A DNA stretch of 18,672 bases from positions 1 through 18,672 of the forward strand of contig DAOWGJ010000217.1 in the NCBI GenBank assembly GCA_030637505.1, in the 5' to 3' direction. Within the stretch, counting starts at the first letter, position 1. Each line of letters begins with the position of its first letter. The position numbers were made by a program, and so were the translations under genes. Positions 6,628-14,811 of this stretch are shown one piece after another. Under the pieces are notes generated by a model. It saw only the letters and a program-made list of their open reading frames with translations, was not told where the DNA came from and ran no database searches. The DNA is from Holophagae bacterium. Its GTDB lineage: Bacteria; Acidobacteriota; Thermoanaerobaculia; Thermoanaerobaculales; Sulfomarinibacteraceae.

Positions 6628-7914
6628 GTGCGCGGCCTGATCAGCTTGGCGCAGTTGTCCCGCAACCAGTGGCGGCGCAAAGAGGACCTCGAGCGACGCC
6701 AGTTCATTGCGTTGCAAAGACTGGTGCATCACGCCTATGCCACGGTCCCTTTCTATCGGAGCCTGTACGACCGTGAAGGCGTGTCCCCGGCGGATTTGCG
6801 CACTCCCGACGATCTTCGACTCTTTCCGATCGTTACCCGGGAAACACTCCAATCCACCCCGCAGGCCCAGCTGGTCGTGAAAGGAACCGAGCCCACCCGG
6901 TGTTTGCGGTCCCGCACCAGCGGGTCGACCGGCGTCCCCCTGGAAATCCTCTTCCGGGCCTCCGATCGCTCGGCGTTCAATCCCTCGTTCCTGCGGGTCT
7001 ACATGGCATGGGGAATGAAACCCTGGCATCGAGTAGCGGCCTTCCAGTCCCGTCGCGAGAGATTGGGAAAACGCTCGTGGTACCAACACCTCGGCATCTT
7101 CCGGACCAAGATCCTGTTTTCCCGTGACGACCCGGAAAAATGGATTGAAGCTCTGAAACTGTGGCGCCCCCACATGATCCACGGCTATTCCCTGACTCTG
7201 AAGCTCCTCGCGGAAGCTCTCGAACACATCGGCGCTGACGACCTCCAGGTGCCGCTGGTCACCTCAACCTCGGGCGTGCTCGATGACGGCGCCCGCCGTC
7301 AACTGGCCTCGACCCTCGGCGCCACGGTCGTTGATATCTACGCGTCGGACGAGGCCGGCTCGGTCATCGCTTGGGAGTGTCCACGGTGCCCCGGCTACCA
7401 CCTCTGCTCCGATACGGTGGTGACCGAATTTCTTTTTGAGGGTCGGCCGGCCCTCCCCGGGGAAGATGCCTCGGTCATCATCACCAATCTGACCGGTCGA
7501 ACGATGCCGTTGATCCGCTACGACCAGGGGGATGTTGCCCGTGTTTCGAGTGAGCAACCGATCTGCGGACGTGGAATGCCCCTGATGGAGAGCGTTCGCG
7601 GTCGCGCCGGCGACTTCATCCTCCTGCGTTCGGGACGAAAACTGACGCCACACCCCTTTTTCCTGGTGCTCGACCACGCCCTCGGCGTTGGACGCTGGCA
7701 GATCGTGCAGGAAGCCGTTGATCACATCAGGGTGATGGTCACGATGCCGGGAGGTCACTCCGAAGCCGATTGTGCCGCCATCCGCCGGGCCATTCTCGAG
7801 TTGGTGGACGACGGCACGACGATCGACATCGAAGTCGTCGAGACACTTCTAAAATCGTCCCAAACGAAACTCCGCTCGGTCATCTCGCACCTGCCTGAGG
7901 GACAGACGCCGTAA
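6628..7914 (+). CDS. CapK/phenylacetate-CoA ligase-like adenylating enzyme
   Basis: This 428-residue AMP-forming enzyme of the ANL superfamily is closest in layout to the PaaK/CapK group. Motifs in order are the phosphate-binding loop SRTSGSTGVPLEI (about 95-107), YASDEAGSVIAWECP (about 238-252), which matches the Y-x-S-x-E-x-G and ECP pattern of the family, and LIRYDQGDVARV (about 295-306). Such enzymes activate a carboxylate as an acyl-adenylate. CapK-like members are common in capsule and exopolysaccharide loci, where their substrates are mostly unproven. Cys251, Cys254 and Cys260 lie close together after the acidic motif. The GTG at 6628 has GGTGA seven bases upstream, so I chose it. A TTG at 6580 would add 16 residues. 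No acyl carrier protein or acyltransferase gene is adjacent. The gene diverges from the ThiH-like gene and converges on the GT2 gene 26 bp away. Confidence 0.85.
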   Translation: MRGLISLAQLSRNQWRRKEDLERRQFIALQRLVHHAYATVPFYRSLYDREGVSPADLRTPDDLRLFPIVTRETLQSTPQAQLVVKGTEPTRCLRSRTSGSTGVPLEILFRASDRSAFNPSFLRVYMAWGMKPWHRVAAFQSRRERLGKRSWYQHLGIFRTKILFSRDDPEKWIEALKLWRPHMIHGYSLTLKLLAEALEHIGADDLQVPLVTSTSGVLDDGARRQLASTLGATVVDIYASDEAGSVIAWECPRCPGYHLCSDTVVTEFLFEGRPALPGEDASVIITNLTGRTMPLIRYDQGDVARVSSEQPICGRGMPLMESVRGRAGDFILLRSGRKLTPHPFFLVLDHALGVGRWQIVQEAVDHIRVMVTMPGGHSEADCAAIRRAILELVDDGTTIDIEVVETLLKSSQTKLRSVISHLPEGQTP

Positions 7915-7927
7915 CCCTCCGGTTTTT
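7897..7927 (+). terminator. weak candidate intrinsic terminator after CapK-like gene
   Basis: GAGGG (7897-7901) and CCCTC (7915-7919) can form a 5-bp stem across the stop codon, followed by CGG and five T residues (7923-7927). The stem is short and the loop is 13 nt, so it is only a weak candidate. Confidence 0.2.
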
Positions 7928-7940
7928 CGAGGCCCTCAGC

Positions 7941-8852
7941 TCAGCGCCTCACAGCTCTCACCGCTGCCGGCAGGGAAGCCAGCCGTCTCAGCGCCAGCAC
8001 GACCGCAGCCGCCGGAATTTCCAAAACGGAAAACCCCGCCGTTCGTCGATGCCGCACCAGGCGCCCCCAGTCCAACAAGACCCTGGCCGCAGTCGCGGCG
8101 ACGACGCCGAGAACACCGGCACGCACAAGGCCCGCGTAGCGCATGGAGGGGTCCACCTGGCGCGCCCGAACGAAACTCGTTCCATACCGCCCGGCCCGTT
8201 TCATCAACTGACCAAAACTGACCGAGGGCCGATGCTCCACGGCAACCTCGGGCTCGTAGATCAGCGTCGCGCCGCCACGGCGCAGGGTCTCGGTGAAAAG
8301 AGTGTCTCCGCCGGCATCGGCCAGCCGCGGATCGAACCGTACTTCGCCCAAAGTCGACCGGGCCAGGCCGAGGTTGCAGGTCGGCAAACACCGAACCTCA
8401 CGTCGGATCAGCCCCTGGTACTCGCCGAAGTCGGCGATTCCCACGACGCGCCGCAGGAACGGGCCGCGGTGAATCACCCTGCCGCCGACGACCGCCGAGG
8501 AATTTTTTTCCAACGTACCGACCAGGGTTTCGAGCCAGTTCCTCGGCGCCACGCAATCGGAATCAATGAAGACGATCCACGGACCTGTACTCTCGGCAAT
8601 CCCTCGATTGCGCGAGAGGTCGGCACCCTCGTTGGTCTTGGTAATCAGCCTGACGTCAGTAAACAAGTTCTCAACGACATTTGAAGTTCCGTCAGTACTG
8701 CCGTCGTCAATGACGATGATCTCGGTCCTGGCCGGCGAAAAGGTCTGGTTCTTGAGCGACTGTAGGCAATCGATCAACCGTTCACGGTCGTTGTAGGTGA
8801 CGACGATGATGCTGACGCCGGGGCGCGGCCCGGTGGCCGACGCCTCGTTCAA
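7941..8852 (-). CDS. glycosyltransferase family 2
   Basis: This 303-residue GT-A glycosyltransferase starts with VSIIVVTYNDRERLIDCLQS and contains VIDDGSTDGT (Asp49, Asp50), the nucleotide-sugar-binding pair, then NEGADLSRNRGI and FIDSDCVAP with the DSD metal motif at 97-99. LADAGGDTLFTETLRRGG and EVAVEHRP fit the acceptor and catalytic-base region. The last 65 residues are hydrophobic and basic and suggest membrane association. It probably adds one sugar to the lipid-linked intermediate at the cytoplasmic face. It is the last gene of the seven-gene minus-strand operon. The start is TTG at 8852, overlapping the upstream stop in TTGA, with GGGGG eight bases before it. Confidence 0.9.
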   Translation of the reverse strand: MNEASATGPRPGVSIIVVTYNDRERLIDCLQSLKNQTFSPARTEIIVIDDGSTDGTSNVVENLFTDVRLITKTNEGADLSRNRGIAESTGPWIVFIDSDCVAPRNWLETLVGTLEKNSSAVVGGRVIHRGPFLRRVVGIADFGEYQGLIRREVRCLPTCNLGLARSTLGEVRFDPRLADAGGDTLFTETLRRGGATLIYEPEVAVEHRPSVSFGQLMKRAGRYGTSFVRARQVDPSMRYAGLVRAGVLGVVAATAARVLLDWGRLVRHRRTAGFSVLEIPAAAVVLALRRLASLPAAVRAVRR

Positions 8853-10144
8853 GGTTTTGCCCCCGCATCACCCTGTTGGTCCTTCCACCGGCCAAAGTCC
8901 TCGGCAATCAATTGACCAGCCTCGAGTGCCTTTGCCTCAAGGGCGGGAATGGTGGATTCCAGGTGACTCCGAATTTCAGACTTTCGATCGACCATGGCGT
9001 CAAAAACACGTTGCAGTTCCTCGAGTGCCAACCCCTCGATCTGAACGACACAATCACCAAGGCCCAGTTCCGACATGATGCCCTGGGTCTTCGGCTGGTA
9101 GGCGATGGCCAGCGTCGGCACACCTGAAGAGAGGGCGAAGATGTTGGAATGCATGCGCGTGCCCACGAAGAACTCCATCCGGCCGCACAGCCATTTGATC
9201 TCCTGGGCACTCAACTCGCCCTCGACAACGCGAACCCGATCGTGCCAAGCGACCATGGCAACCACATTGCGGGCTGTCTCCCGGTCGTCGTCGTGGCCCT
9301 CGGCATAGGTGACCTGAGGCAAAAAGACGACCTCCGCTCCTCGCTCTTCGATCAGCCAGTCCACGAAAGACGCCATGGTTCGCTCGTATCCTGCCTGCTT
9401 TTCACGGTCCCGAAACCACCTCCTGACGGTCATTCCGACGGTAGGCTCGGCGCTCGCCCAGGCGATCCCGAGGTGTTCGGCCGGCGGGCGGCCCTTGAGG
9501 AGGAAGGCGGCATCGGCCGCATCCCGAACCGGTGTGGGCATCCTCCATCCGTCGAGCAGTTGGTGCGACAACTCCTCTCGAACCTCCACCAGCCTCACCC
9601 TGGAGAGCGCCATACGCACGAACCGGGCCTGCCACGACCCTGCAAAGGGGCCGATTGACTGGGAATAAAGGGAAACCGGCTTGCCGAGCAACACCGCGAA
9701 GAAGAAGCTGTACACATTGATCAACAGCACGACGTTGCCGTGAATCGCCGAGGTGGTGTAGAGATAGCCCCCGCCGGCGGCAACCACCATATCCGCACGG
9801 GCGTATGCGCGAATCAGCTCGCGGAGGAACCCTGGAAGCGGAAGGTCGAACCTCCCAAGCCGCCAGGTGACGGCCCACAGCAGACTGATCGGCAGGAGCA
9901 CGATGAGGAAGTACAGAGAGTTGGCGCTCGGGCTGTTCGAGAACCGGTTCTTGAGTGAGTGAAAGGACGGAACCAGGGGCACCGGATACAGTGCCGCGTC
10001 GGCGGGGTGATCGGCGGAAGAGACCCGAATCTCGGCATCCCGGAAGAGGCCGGTGCAACGCAGGCTTTCGATCATACCGAAAATAATTGCGGCATCCCCA
10101 CGATTGCGAGCGCTGTAGGCGTTGGTAACGAGGATGCGGGTCAT
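8849..10144 (-). CDS. polysaccharide pyruvyl transferase family protein
   Basis: This 431-residue protein shows the family's hallmarks: ILVTNAYSARNRGDAAIIFG at the N-terminus (N-x-GD-x-AI pattern) and VGTRMHSNIFALSSGVPTLA plus AYQPKTQGIMSELGLGD near 327-364. Known relatives such as WcaK/CsaB add ketal-linked pyruvate from phosphoenolpyruvate to a sugar, giving the glycan negative charge. A few family members have other roles, so the substrate remains open. A hydrophobic stretch at about 77-93 could be a membrane contact. The ATG at 10144 is preferred over a far-upstream in-frame start at 10378, because the family N-terminus begins exactly there and the longer form would overlap the upstream gene by 196 bp. 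It lies 38 bp after that gene, the only true gap in the operon. Confidence 0.85.
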   Translation of the reverse strand: MTRILVTNAYSARNRGDAAIIFGMIESLRCTGLFRDAEIRVSSADHPADAALYPVPLVPSFHSLKNRFSNSPSANSLYFLIVLLPISLLWAVTWRLGRFDLPLPGFLRELIRAYARADMVVAAGGGYLYTTSAIHGNVVLLINVYSFFFAVLLGKPVSLYSQSIGPFAGSWQARFVRMALSRVRLVEVREELSHQLLDGWRMPTPVRDAADAAFLLKGRPPAEHLGIAWASAEPTVGMTVRRWFRDREKQAGYERTMASFVDWLIEERGAEVVFLPQVTYAEGHDDDRETARNVVAMVAWHDRVRVVEGELSAQEIKWLCGRMEFFVGTRMHSNIFALSSGVPTLAIAYQPKTQGIMSELGLGDCVVQIEGLALEELQRVFDAMVDRKSEIRSHLESTIPALEAKALEAGQLIAEDFGRWKDQQGDAGAKP

Positions 10145-10182
10145 ATTTGCATCGGCCTTGGAAGCTCCGGTAGATCTGACGG

Positions 10183-11316
10183 TCACGAGCTTCTGTCCGA
10201 GCGCGGGAACCTGTGCCTGACGATCTCGGCGAGAGTTCGCGGCAGATCTTTCCCAAGCTCCCAGCGCGTTCTTGTGTAGGGGGGACAATGCAGGCACTCG
10301 ATCTGAAAAAGGTCCGATCTTCGGTAGGCGAGGTTCTTCGGGTCGTAATAGATCTCCCGCGGTGATCGGCCCAGACACCTACCGATCTCTTTGCTGTGCG
10401 AGCAGTAGTAGAGCCGGCCGTCATGGCCCAGGAGCAGCCCTCCCATGGCGTAGTAGCAGGATAGTGACCGAGTCTTCCGCCCATCCAGCATCGCAACGAT
10501 CTCACGATATTTGCCCGCCGAGACCGCAGATTGTGAGCGATCCTCCGAGAGGCTGCGAAGGAAATCGATCAGCGGCTCTTGCCCATCGGGAGCAACGAAG
10601 GCCTCATCAAGCCCCTCGGTGCGGAATCTGGACCTGTGCTCCCCGATCACGAAGCTCAAGGGGATCCCGCGACCTGCAGCCCAATTCTTGAGTTCTTCGG
10701 CGCCGGCAAGGTTCTCCGAAAGCAACACGCAGTTCAATGAGAAACTCAGCTGTCCTTCGGCACGAAGCTCCTCCAAGACCTCGATCGTTCGCTCGATCTT
10801 GGCGAATGCATTTGCCACGCCGTAGATCCCGTCCAGCATCTCACCCATGCCGTGTACCGACACCGATACATCCAGAAGGGCTCCGGCGCCACGGGCACGC
10901 TCCCCGATTTCGGGAAGGGCGGTGCTCATGCGCCCGGTCAACAGGCCGTTGGTCGTCAGACTGAAACGTTTGATCCTGGTACATTTCTCCAGAAACACCC
11001 CACACAAATCCGAAAGATCATCACGGAGGAACGGCTCCCCCCCACTGATTCCGACGAACTCCATGGCTGAGAACAGCCGGTCGGCCAGGACCCCACTGAG
11101 AACCTCGGGAGACAGCTCCTCCGCTCGGGTGCCGGTTTCCTTCCAAATGCCGCACATCACGCAGCGCGCGTTGCACCGGTGGGTGGAAATGAAGTGCATT
11201 GCGCGCGGGAGCCCGGGCTCGGAGCGCAACGGCTGAACCAGGTTATGATCAAACCACACCGAAGCCGCTTCGGCTGCCAGGGAAATGACTTCGCGCGGGG
11301 TCCGTCGACGACTCAT
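10183..11316 (-). CDS. radical SAM protein with C-terminal SPASM-like cysteine cluster
   Basis: This 377-residue protein carries STHRCNARCVMCGIW, with Cys48, Cys52 and Cys55 as the radical SAM 4Fe-4S ligands, and ISGGEPFLRDDL (GGEP at 92-95), which binds the SAM amino group. Five further cysteines cluster late at 287, 305, 314, 341 and 344, in SCYYAMGG, YYCSHSKEIGRC and ECLHCPP. This is the layout of an auxiliary-cluster (SPASM or twitch) domain. Such enzymes modify peptides, cofactors or sugars. The substrate here is unknown. The ATG at 11316 overlaps the upstream TGA (ATGA), so the in-frame extension from 11520 is not used. Co-translation with the B12-type radical SAM gene suggests linked steps. 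Confidence 0.85.
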   Translation of the reverse strand: MSRRRTPREVISLAAEAASVWFDHNLVQPLRSEPGLPRAMHFISTHRCNARCVMCGIWKETGTRAEELSPEVLSGVLADRLFSAMEFVGISGGEPFLRDDLSDLCGVFLEKCTRIKRFSLTTNGLLTGRMSTALPEIGERARGAGALLDVSVSVHGMGEMLDGIYGVANAFAKIERTIEVLEELRAEGQLSFSLNCVLLSENLAGAEELKNWAAGRGIPLSFVIGEHRSRFRTEGLDEAFVAPDGQEPLIDFLRSLSEDRSQSAVSAGKYREIVAMLDGRKTRSLSCYYAMGGLLLGHDGRLYYCSHSKEIGRCLGRSPREIYYDPKNLAYRRSDLFQIECLHCPPYTRTRWELGKDLPRTLAEIVRHRFPRSDRSS

Positions 11317-12785
11317 GCGCCAGTGGCTTCGGCACGCTTCGGCGACAGCCGGCTCTTTGGCATGAATCGGCGCTTGATCTTTTTCAAGAGCAGCGGACCG
11401 CCGATGCCTGACGGGATACTGATCAAGTGCGTGCCGAGGTTGATACACATCATGTATATGAACAGAAAGAAGCGGTTGGGCGGTAGCTTGATCAGCTGCC
11501 GGACAACAGGTTTGAGCCATGGAAACCAGATCAACAATGGGAAAAATTTGTGGAGATTCTCGATCCGGCGTTTTTCTTTTGGATCAGCAATCTTCAGCGC
11601 CGAAGTAAATCCGAACCCGCCCTCGGAGACAACCGCCGCCAGATGGTCTTCTTGGATCAGGCCCATAGACTGGGCGATCTCGTGGATCTCGGTCCCGGGG
11701 AACGCGTTGAGAATTGAGGCTGAACTGTAATCGGGCCGTGCACGGATGTTGAGGTCGACGGTCTCCCAGTCGTCAGCAAGTGTCCCACCGGGAAGAGCCA
11801 GGATGTTGGCCGTCACCAGCTTGATTCCCGAATCCCGGATGATCTGGGCCGCTTCGAGAATCTGTTCGTCGGACATTCGGCGCTTCAAGACCTCGAGCCG
11901 CAACCGTTCGCTGCCGGCCTCGACCCCCATCATGATCCGGTGGCACCCCGCCCGCTTGAGGTCGGCGATGACGGCCCGGTCGACGTAATTTGCCCGAACC
12001 AGGCAGGTAAAGGGCAGGCCGATCTCAGCCGCATACCGAGACGAAAATTCTCTAACCCAATCCGGTTGAAGGGTAAACAGGTCGTCCATGAACCGAATGA
12101 ACCGATACCCCTCGTCCTTGAGCAGCCGCAGCTCACGGAGGACATGCTCAACACTCCGGCGACGAATCAGGTTGCCTTTGCCCGCGTAAAGCTTCTGGTA
12201 CAGGTGGTTGTAGCAGTAAGTGCAACCATAGGGGCATCCGCGCCCTGTCATGACGATCGTATGCGACGCCGGCTCGGAAGTCGCCAGGGTGAAAGCCTCT
12301 CGATCGGGAAGCGGCAGTTGGTCGAGGTCTTCAATCAGAGCACGAAGGGGATTCTTGTGGATGACACCGTCTTCCTTGATCCACCAATTCTCGATATTCC
12401 TGGGCGAACGTCCCTCGTCCAGGGCCCTCACCAGTTCGAGCATCGCGTACTCGCCTTCCCCGACACAGACGCCGTCCACCCCTTCCTCTTCGACCATGTC
12501 CGGGAAATATGTCGGGTGCGCACCCCCGAAGACCGAGACCACCTCCGGGTGGTGGGCCTTGATCCGCCGATTGAGTTCAACCGAAGCCTTCACCAGCGCT
12601 GACGTCGTGCTGAACGCCAATACAACGCACCCTTCACCGTGCAATCGGGATCGGATCAGCTCGTCATTCGCGGCGATGACTTCCGATCGAAAGCCCCGAT
12701 CCTTGAGCACGGCGGAAAGGGTCATGATGCCCGGGTACTGGTTGTGCTCCTCCTCAAGTCGATGAACGGGCCACAGAACCAGCAT
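11313..12785 (-). CDS. B12-binding-domain radical SAM protein
   Basis: This 490-residue protein has a Rossmann-like N-terminal domain (about 1-160) typical of cobalamin-binding radical SAM enzymes: VLWPVHRLEEEHNQYPGI, VVLAFSTTSAL, SVFGGAHPTYFPD and VCVGEGEYAMLELV. The radical SAM core follows, with TGRGCPYGCTYCYN (Cys184, Cys188, Cys191), RFMDDLF and MMGVEAGSERLRLEVLKRRM. The classic DxHxxG histidine motif is not visible, so cobalamin ligation would be base-off. The region from about 405 on is hydrophobic (FFPLLIWFPWL and FFLFIYMMCINLG) and followed by a very basic tail, suggesting membrane contact. B12 radical SAM enzymes often methylate unactivated carbons or rearrange rings. The substrate here is unknown. 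The start overlaps the upstream stop by one base (TGATG). Confidence 0.87.
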   Translation of the reverse strand: MLVLWPVHRLEEEHNQYPGIMTLSAVLKDRGFRSEVIAANDELIRSRLHGEGCVVLAFSTTSALVKASVELNRRIKAHHPEVVSVFGGAHPTYFPDMVEEEGVDGVCVGEGEYAMLELVRALDEGRSPRNIENWWIKEDGVIHKNPLRALIEDLDQLPLPDREAFTLATSEPASHTIVMTGRGCPYGCTYCYNHLYQKLYAGKGNLIRRRSVEHVLRELRLLKDEGYRFIRFMDDLFTLQPDWVREFSSRYAAEIGLPFTCLVRANYVDRAVIADLKRAGCHRIMMGVEAGSERLRLEVLKRRMSDEQILEAAQIIRDSGIKLVTANILALPGGTLADDWETVDLNIRARPDYSSASILNAFPGTEIHEIAQSMGLIQEDHLAAVVSEGGFGFTSALKIADPKEKRRIENLHKFFPLLIWFPWLKPVVRQLIKLPPNRFFLFIYMMCINLGTHLISIPSGIGGPLLLKKIKRRFMPKSRLSPKRAEATGA

Positions 12786-13639
12786 CAGGCCTCCAATACG
12801 ACGACCAGGCGCGTCACCAGGTACTCCCTGAGCTTCAATTTCTTTGTCATTGATCCTCCAATATTACCCAGGGTCTTGAACCGAATGAGTTTCAGCTCCA
12901 ACGGCGTTCGGTCGATCAGGTCGAGAAATTTCGAGATCGTCATCCCATTGCAATCCCACAGAGCGGCTGTCGTTTCGGCATCCATAATAGCGCGCACGCG
13001 CTTCGCAGGGCACCTGACCTCGCCTCGGGACAGCGCCTCCTGATGACCCGCCCGCCAGACATCGAGGACCTCCCGGTCGGGAAACAGCAGGTGCACCCAC
13101 GGAATGGGAACGTGAGTGAACAAATGTCCTCCCCATGGCGAACGGTAGGGAGGGAAACCGACCAATACACGACCGCCGCTCCGGAGCACTCTCGCACACT
13201 CATCGAGGATCGTGGCCGGGTCCTGCAGGTGCTCCACGACATCGAGCAGCAGTACGACGTCGAAACGGTCTTGTTCGAATGCGAGTTCCGAACCACTCTG
13301 AACGGCGAAGGCGACACTGCCCGCACCCGCCTGATCGGCCAGGGTCTGCGCTCGGTGGACCTTCTCCAGATCGACGTCGATTCCGACGACCTCCGAGGCG
13401 CCCGCACCGGCAACGGCCAGGGTTCTGCCGCCCAGCCCGCAACCGAGGTCCAGTACACGACTCCCCGCCACCTCTCCGAAATTCTCGAATGCGTCGAGGA
13501 ATCCAACCCCCCCGGCCCGGCACCCGCGGAAATACTCTGCAATATCGGTCTGATGTTCAGCGGTTGGCGTCGAAAGCAACCGCCGGACCCAGGGCATCCC
13601 GAACAGCCGGTTGAAGGTACGACAAAACACGGCGATCAC
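12785..13639 (-). CDS. class I SAM-dependent methyltransferase
   Basis: This 284-residue protein has the complete class I order of motifs: RVLDLGCGLGGRTLAVA (motif I, about 61-77), VVGIDVDLEKV (ribose-binding acidic strand, about 84-94), DRFDVVLLLDVVEHLQDP (motif post-II) and ECARVLRSGGRVLVGFPPY (motif III). It belongs to the Methyltransf_11 type common in glycan clusters and probably methylates a sugar hydroxyl or carboxyl, though lipids or radical SAM products are possible. The start is GTG at 13639, which overlaps the stop of the upstream glycosyltransferase (GTGA). Its stop overlaps the ATG of the B12 radical SAM gene. Confidence 0.88.
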   Translation of the reverse strand: MIAVFCRTFNRLFGMPWVRRLLSTPTAEHQTDIAEYFRGCRAGGVGFLDAFENFGEVAGSRVLDLGCGLGGRTLAVAGAGASEVVGIDVDLEKVHRAQTLADQAGAGSVAFAVQSGSELAFEQDRFDVVLLLDVVEHLQDPATILDECARVLRSGGRVLVGFPPYRSPWGGHLFTHVPIPWVHLLFPDREVLDVWRAGHQEALSRGEVRCPAKRVRAIMDAETTAALWDCNGMTISKFLDLIDRTPLELKLIRFKTLGNIGGSMTKKLKLREYLVTRLVVVLEA

Positions 13640-14811
13640 CCGGTTCCCGAAATCACCGAGTCATAGGCTTCCCGCAATCGGCGGCCGTGAATTTCCGGCG
13701 TGAAGCGGGCCGCCCATGAGGATTCAGCGTTTCTGCCAATGGCCTTGATGCGGTCCGGGTCGGCCAGGAGTTCAACCAGTCGGGCGCCAATTTCCCGGAC
13801 ATCGCCACGCTCGAACAACAGGCCCGTTCGACCGTCGTCGACCAACTCCGGCACACCCCCGATCCTGCTGGCTGCCACCGCACGACCGTGAGCGAATGCC
13901 TCGAGGATCGACACCGGGCAGTTCTCCATCCAGAGGGTCGGAAGAACCACCAGGCCGGCATCGCCATAGAGCCGTCCCAAAGCCTCCGGCCCCAAAGCAC
14001 CTGCAAATCGAACCACGCTTTCGATCTCCAGCTCTGCTGCCAGATCTTCGAGATTCCGCCGGCGGGGACCATCTCCTGCGATGACCAGCCGGACCTCCGG
14101 GTGGTTCGAAACCACCAAGGGCATCGCGCGCAACAGGACATCGACTCCCTTTTCCCGGCTCAGCCGACCGGCAAATAGCAGGGTATTGGGGTGCTCGACC
14201 GCGTCCACAGAACCCCCTTGAGGCCTCGGGGCAAAATTGGGAATGTGGAGCACCTCGCTCACTCCAAGGCTCCGCTCCATCCACTGCGCCAGATGTTCGG
14301 AAGGAGAAATAAAGCGATCGACCCATCTGATCAACATCCTCCGGTGCCAGGCGGTTTTCAGCCACCGGAGGGCGTTATAGGGCAACCAGGTCAAACCCTC
14401 ATGGGATCCCCGACACCTTGAAAGCGCACACCGCCTGCCAAAACCGGTCTCACAGGGCCGGTCCTCTTCGGTGATCATCCACTTTCGGGGACAGACCCAG
14501 TTGTAGTCGTGCACTGTCATCACGACAGGGATGCCGGCCTCCCCGGCAGCCTGGAGCGGCGCCGGCGAAAGGCGCATCCAGAGGTTGTGGGCGTGGACGA
14601 CATCAGGCCTTTGGTCCCTGATCAGAGCCCGAACGTTGTTTCGATATCTGCGCCCATACCATCGAGACGCCAAACCGTCCATCGGGCCCGGTGGCGGCGC
14701 CCACACCCGGCATTCGACGCCGTGAGCCGGCAGGATCGTTTGCAGCATTGTCAGATAGCGTTGAACACCACCGACCAGGGCCATGTCGTCCGTCAGGTGA
14801 AGGACCTTCAC
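13636..14811 (-). CDS. glycosyltransferase family 4 with N-domain cysteine cluster
   Basis: This 391-residue GT-B glycosyltransferase begins MKVLHLTDDMALVGGVQRYL, the N-domain glycine loop that is usual in GT4. VVHAHNLW and VMTVHDYNWVCP follow. The C-domain has LLFAGRLSREKGVDVLLRAM, LVIAGDGPRRRNLE, and ENCPVSILEAFAHGRAV with the E-x7-E nucleotide-sugar signature. Four cysteines at 107, 120, 128 and 133 form a cluster after HDYNWVC, seen in a subset of GT4 enzymes and possibly binding a metal. It presumably transfers a sugar from a nucleotide donor at the cytoplasmic face. The start is GTG at 14811, overlapping the upstream TGA by four bases (GTGA). Confidence 0.9.
   Translation of the reverse strand: MKVLHLTDDMALVGGVQRYLTMLQTILPAHGVECRVWAPPPGPMDGLASRWYGRRYRNNVRALIRDQRPDVVHAHNLWMRLSPAPLQAAGEAGIPVVMTVHDYNWVCPRKWMITEEDRPCETGFGRRCALSRCRGSHEGLTWLPYNALRWLKTAWHRRMLIRWVDRFISPSEHLAQWMERSLGVSEVLHIPNFAPRPQGGSVDAVEHPNTLLFAGRLSREKGVDVLLRAMPLVVSNHPEVRLVIAGDGPRRRNLEDLAAELEIESVVRFAGALGPEALGRLYGDAGLVVLPTLWMENCPVSILEAFAHGRAVAASRIGGVPELVDDGRTGLLFERGDVREIGARLVELLADPDRIKAIGRNAESSWAARFTPEIHGRRLREAYDSVISGTG

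Noticed and set aside
10145..10378. In-frame N-terminal extension of the pyruvyl transferase-like gene
   Set aside because: It would overlap the upstream radical SAM gene by 196 bp, and the family N-terminus starts at the ATG at 10144.
11317..11520. In-frame extension of the radical SAM gene ending at 10183
   Set aside because: The ATGA overlap at 11313-11316 is the natural start. The extension lies inside the B12-type gene.
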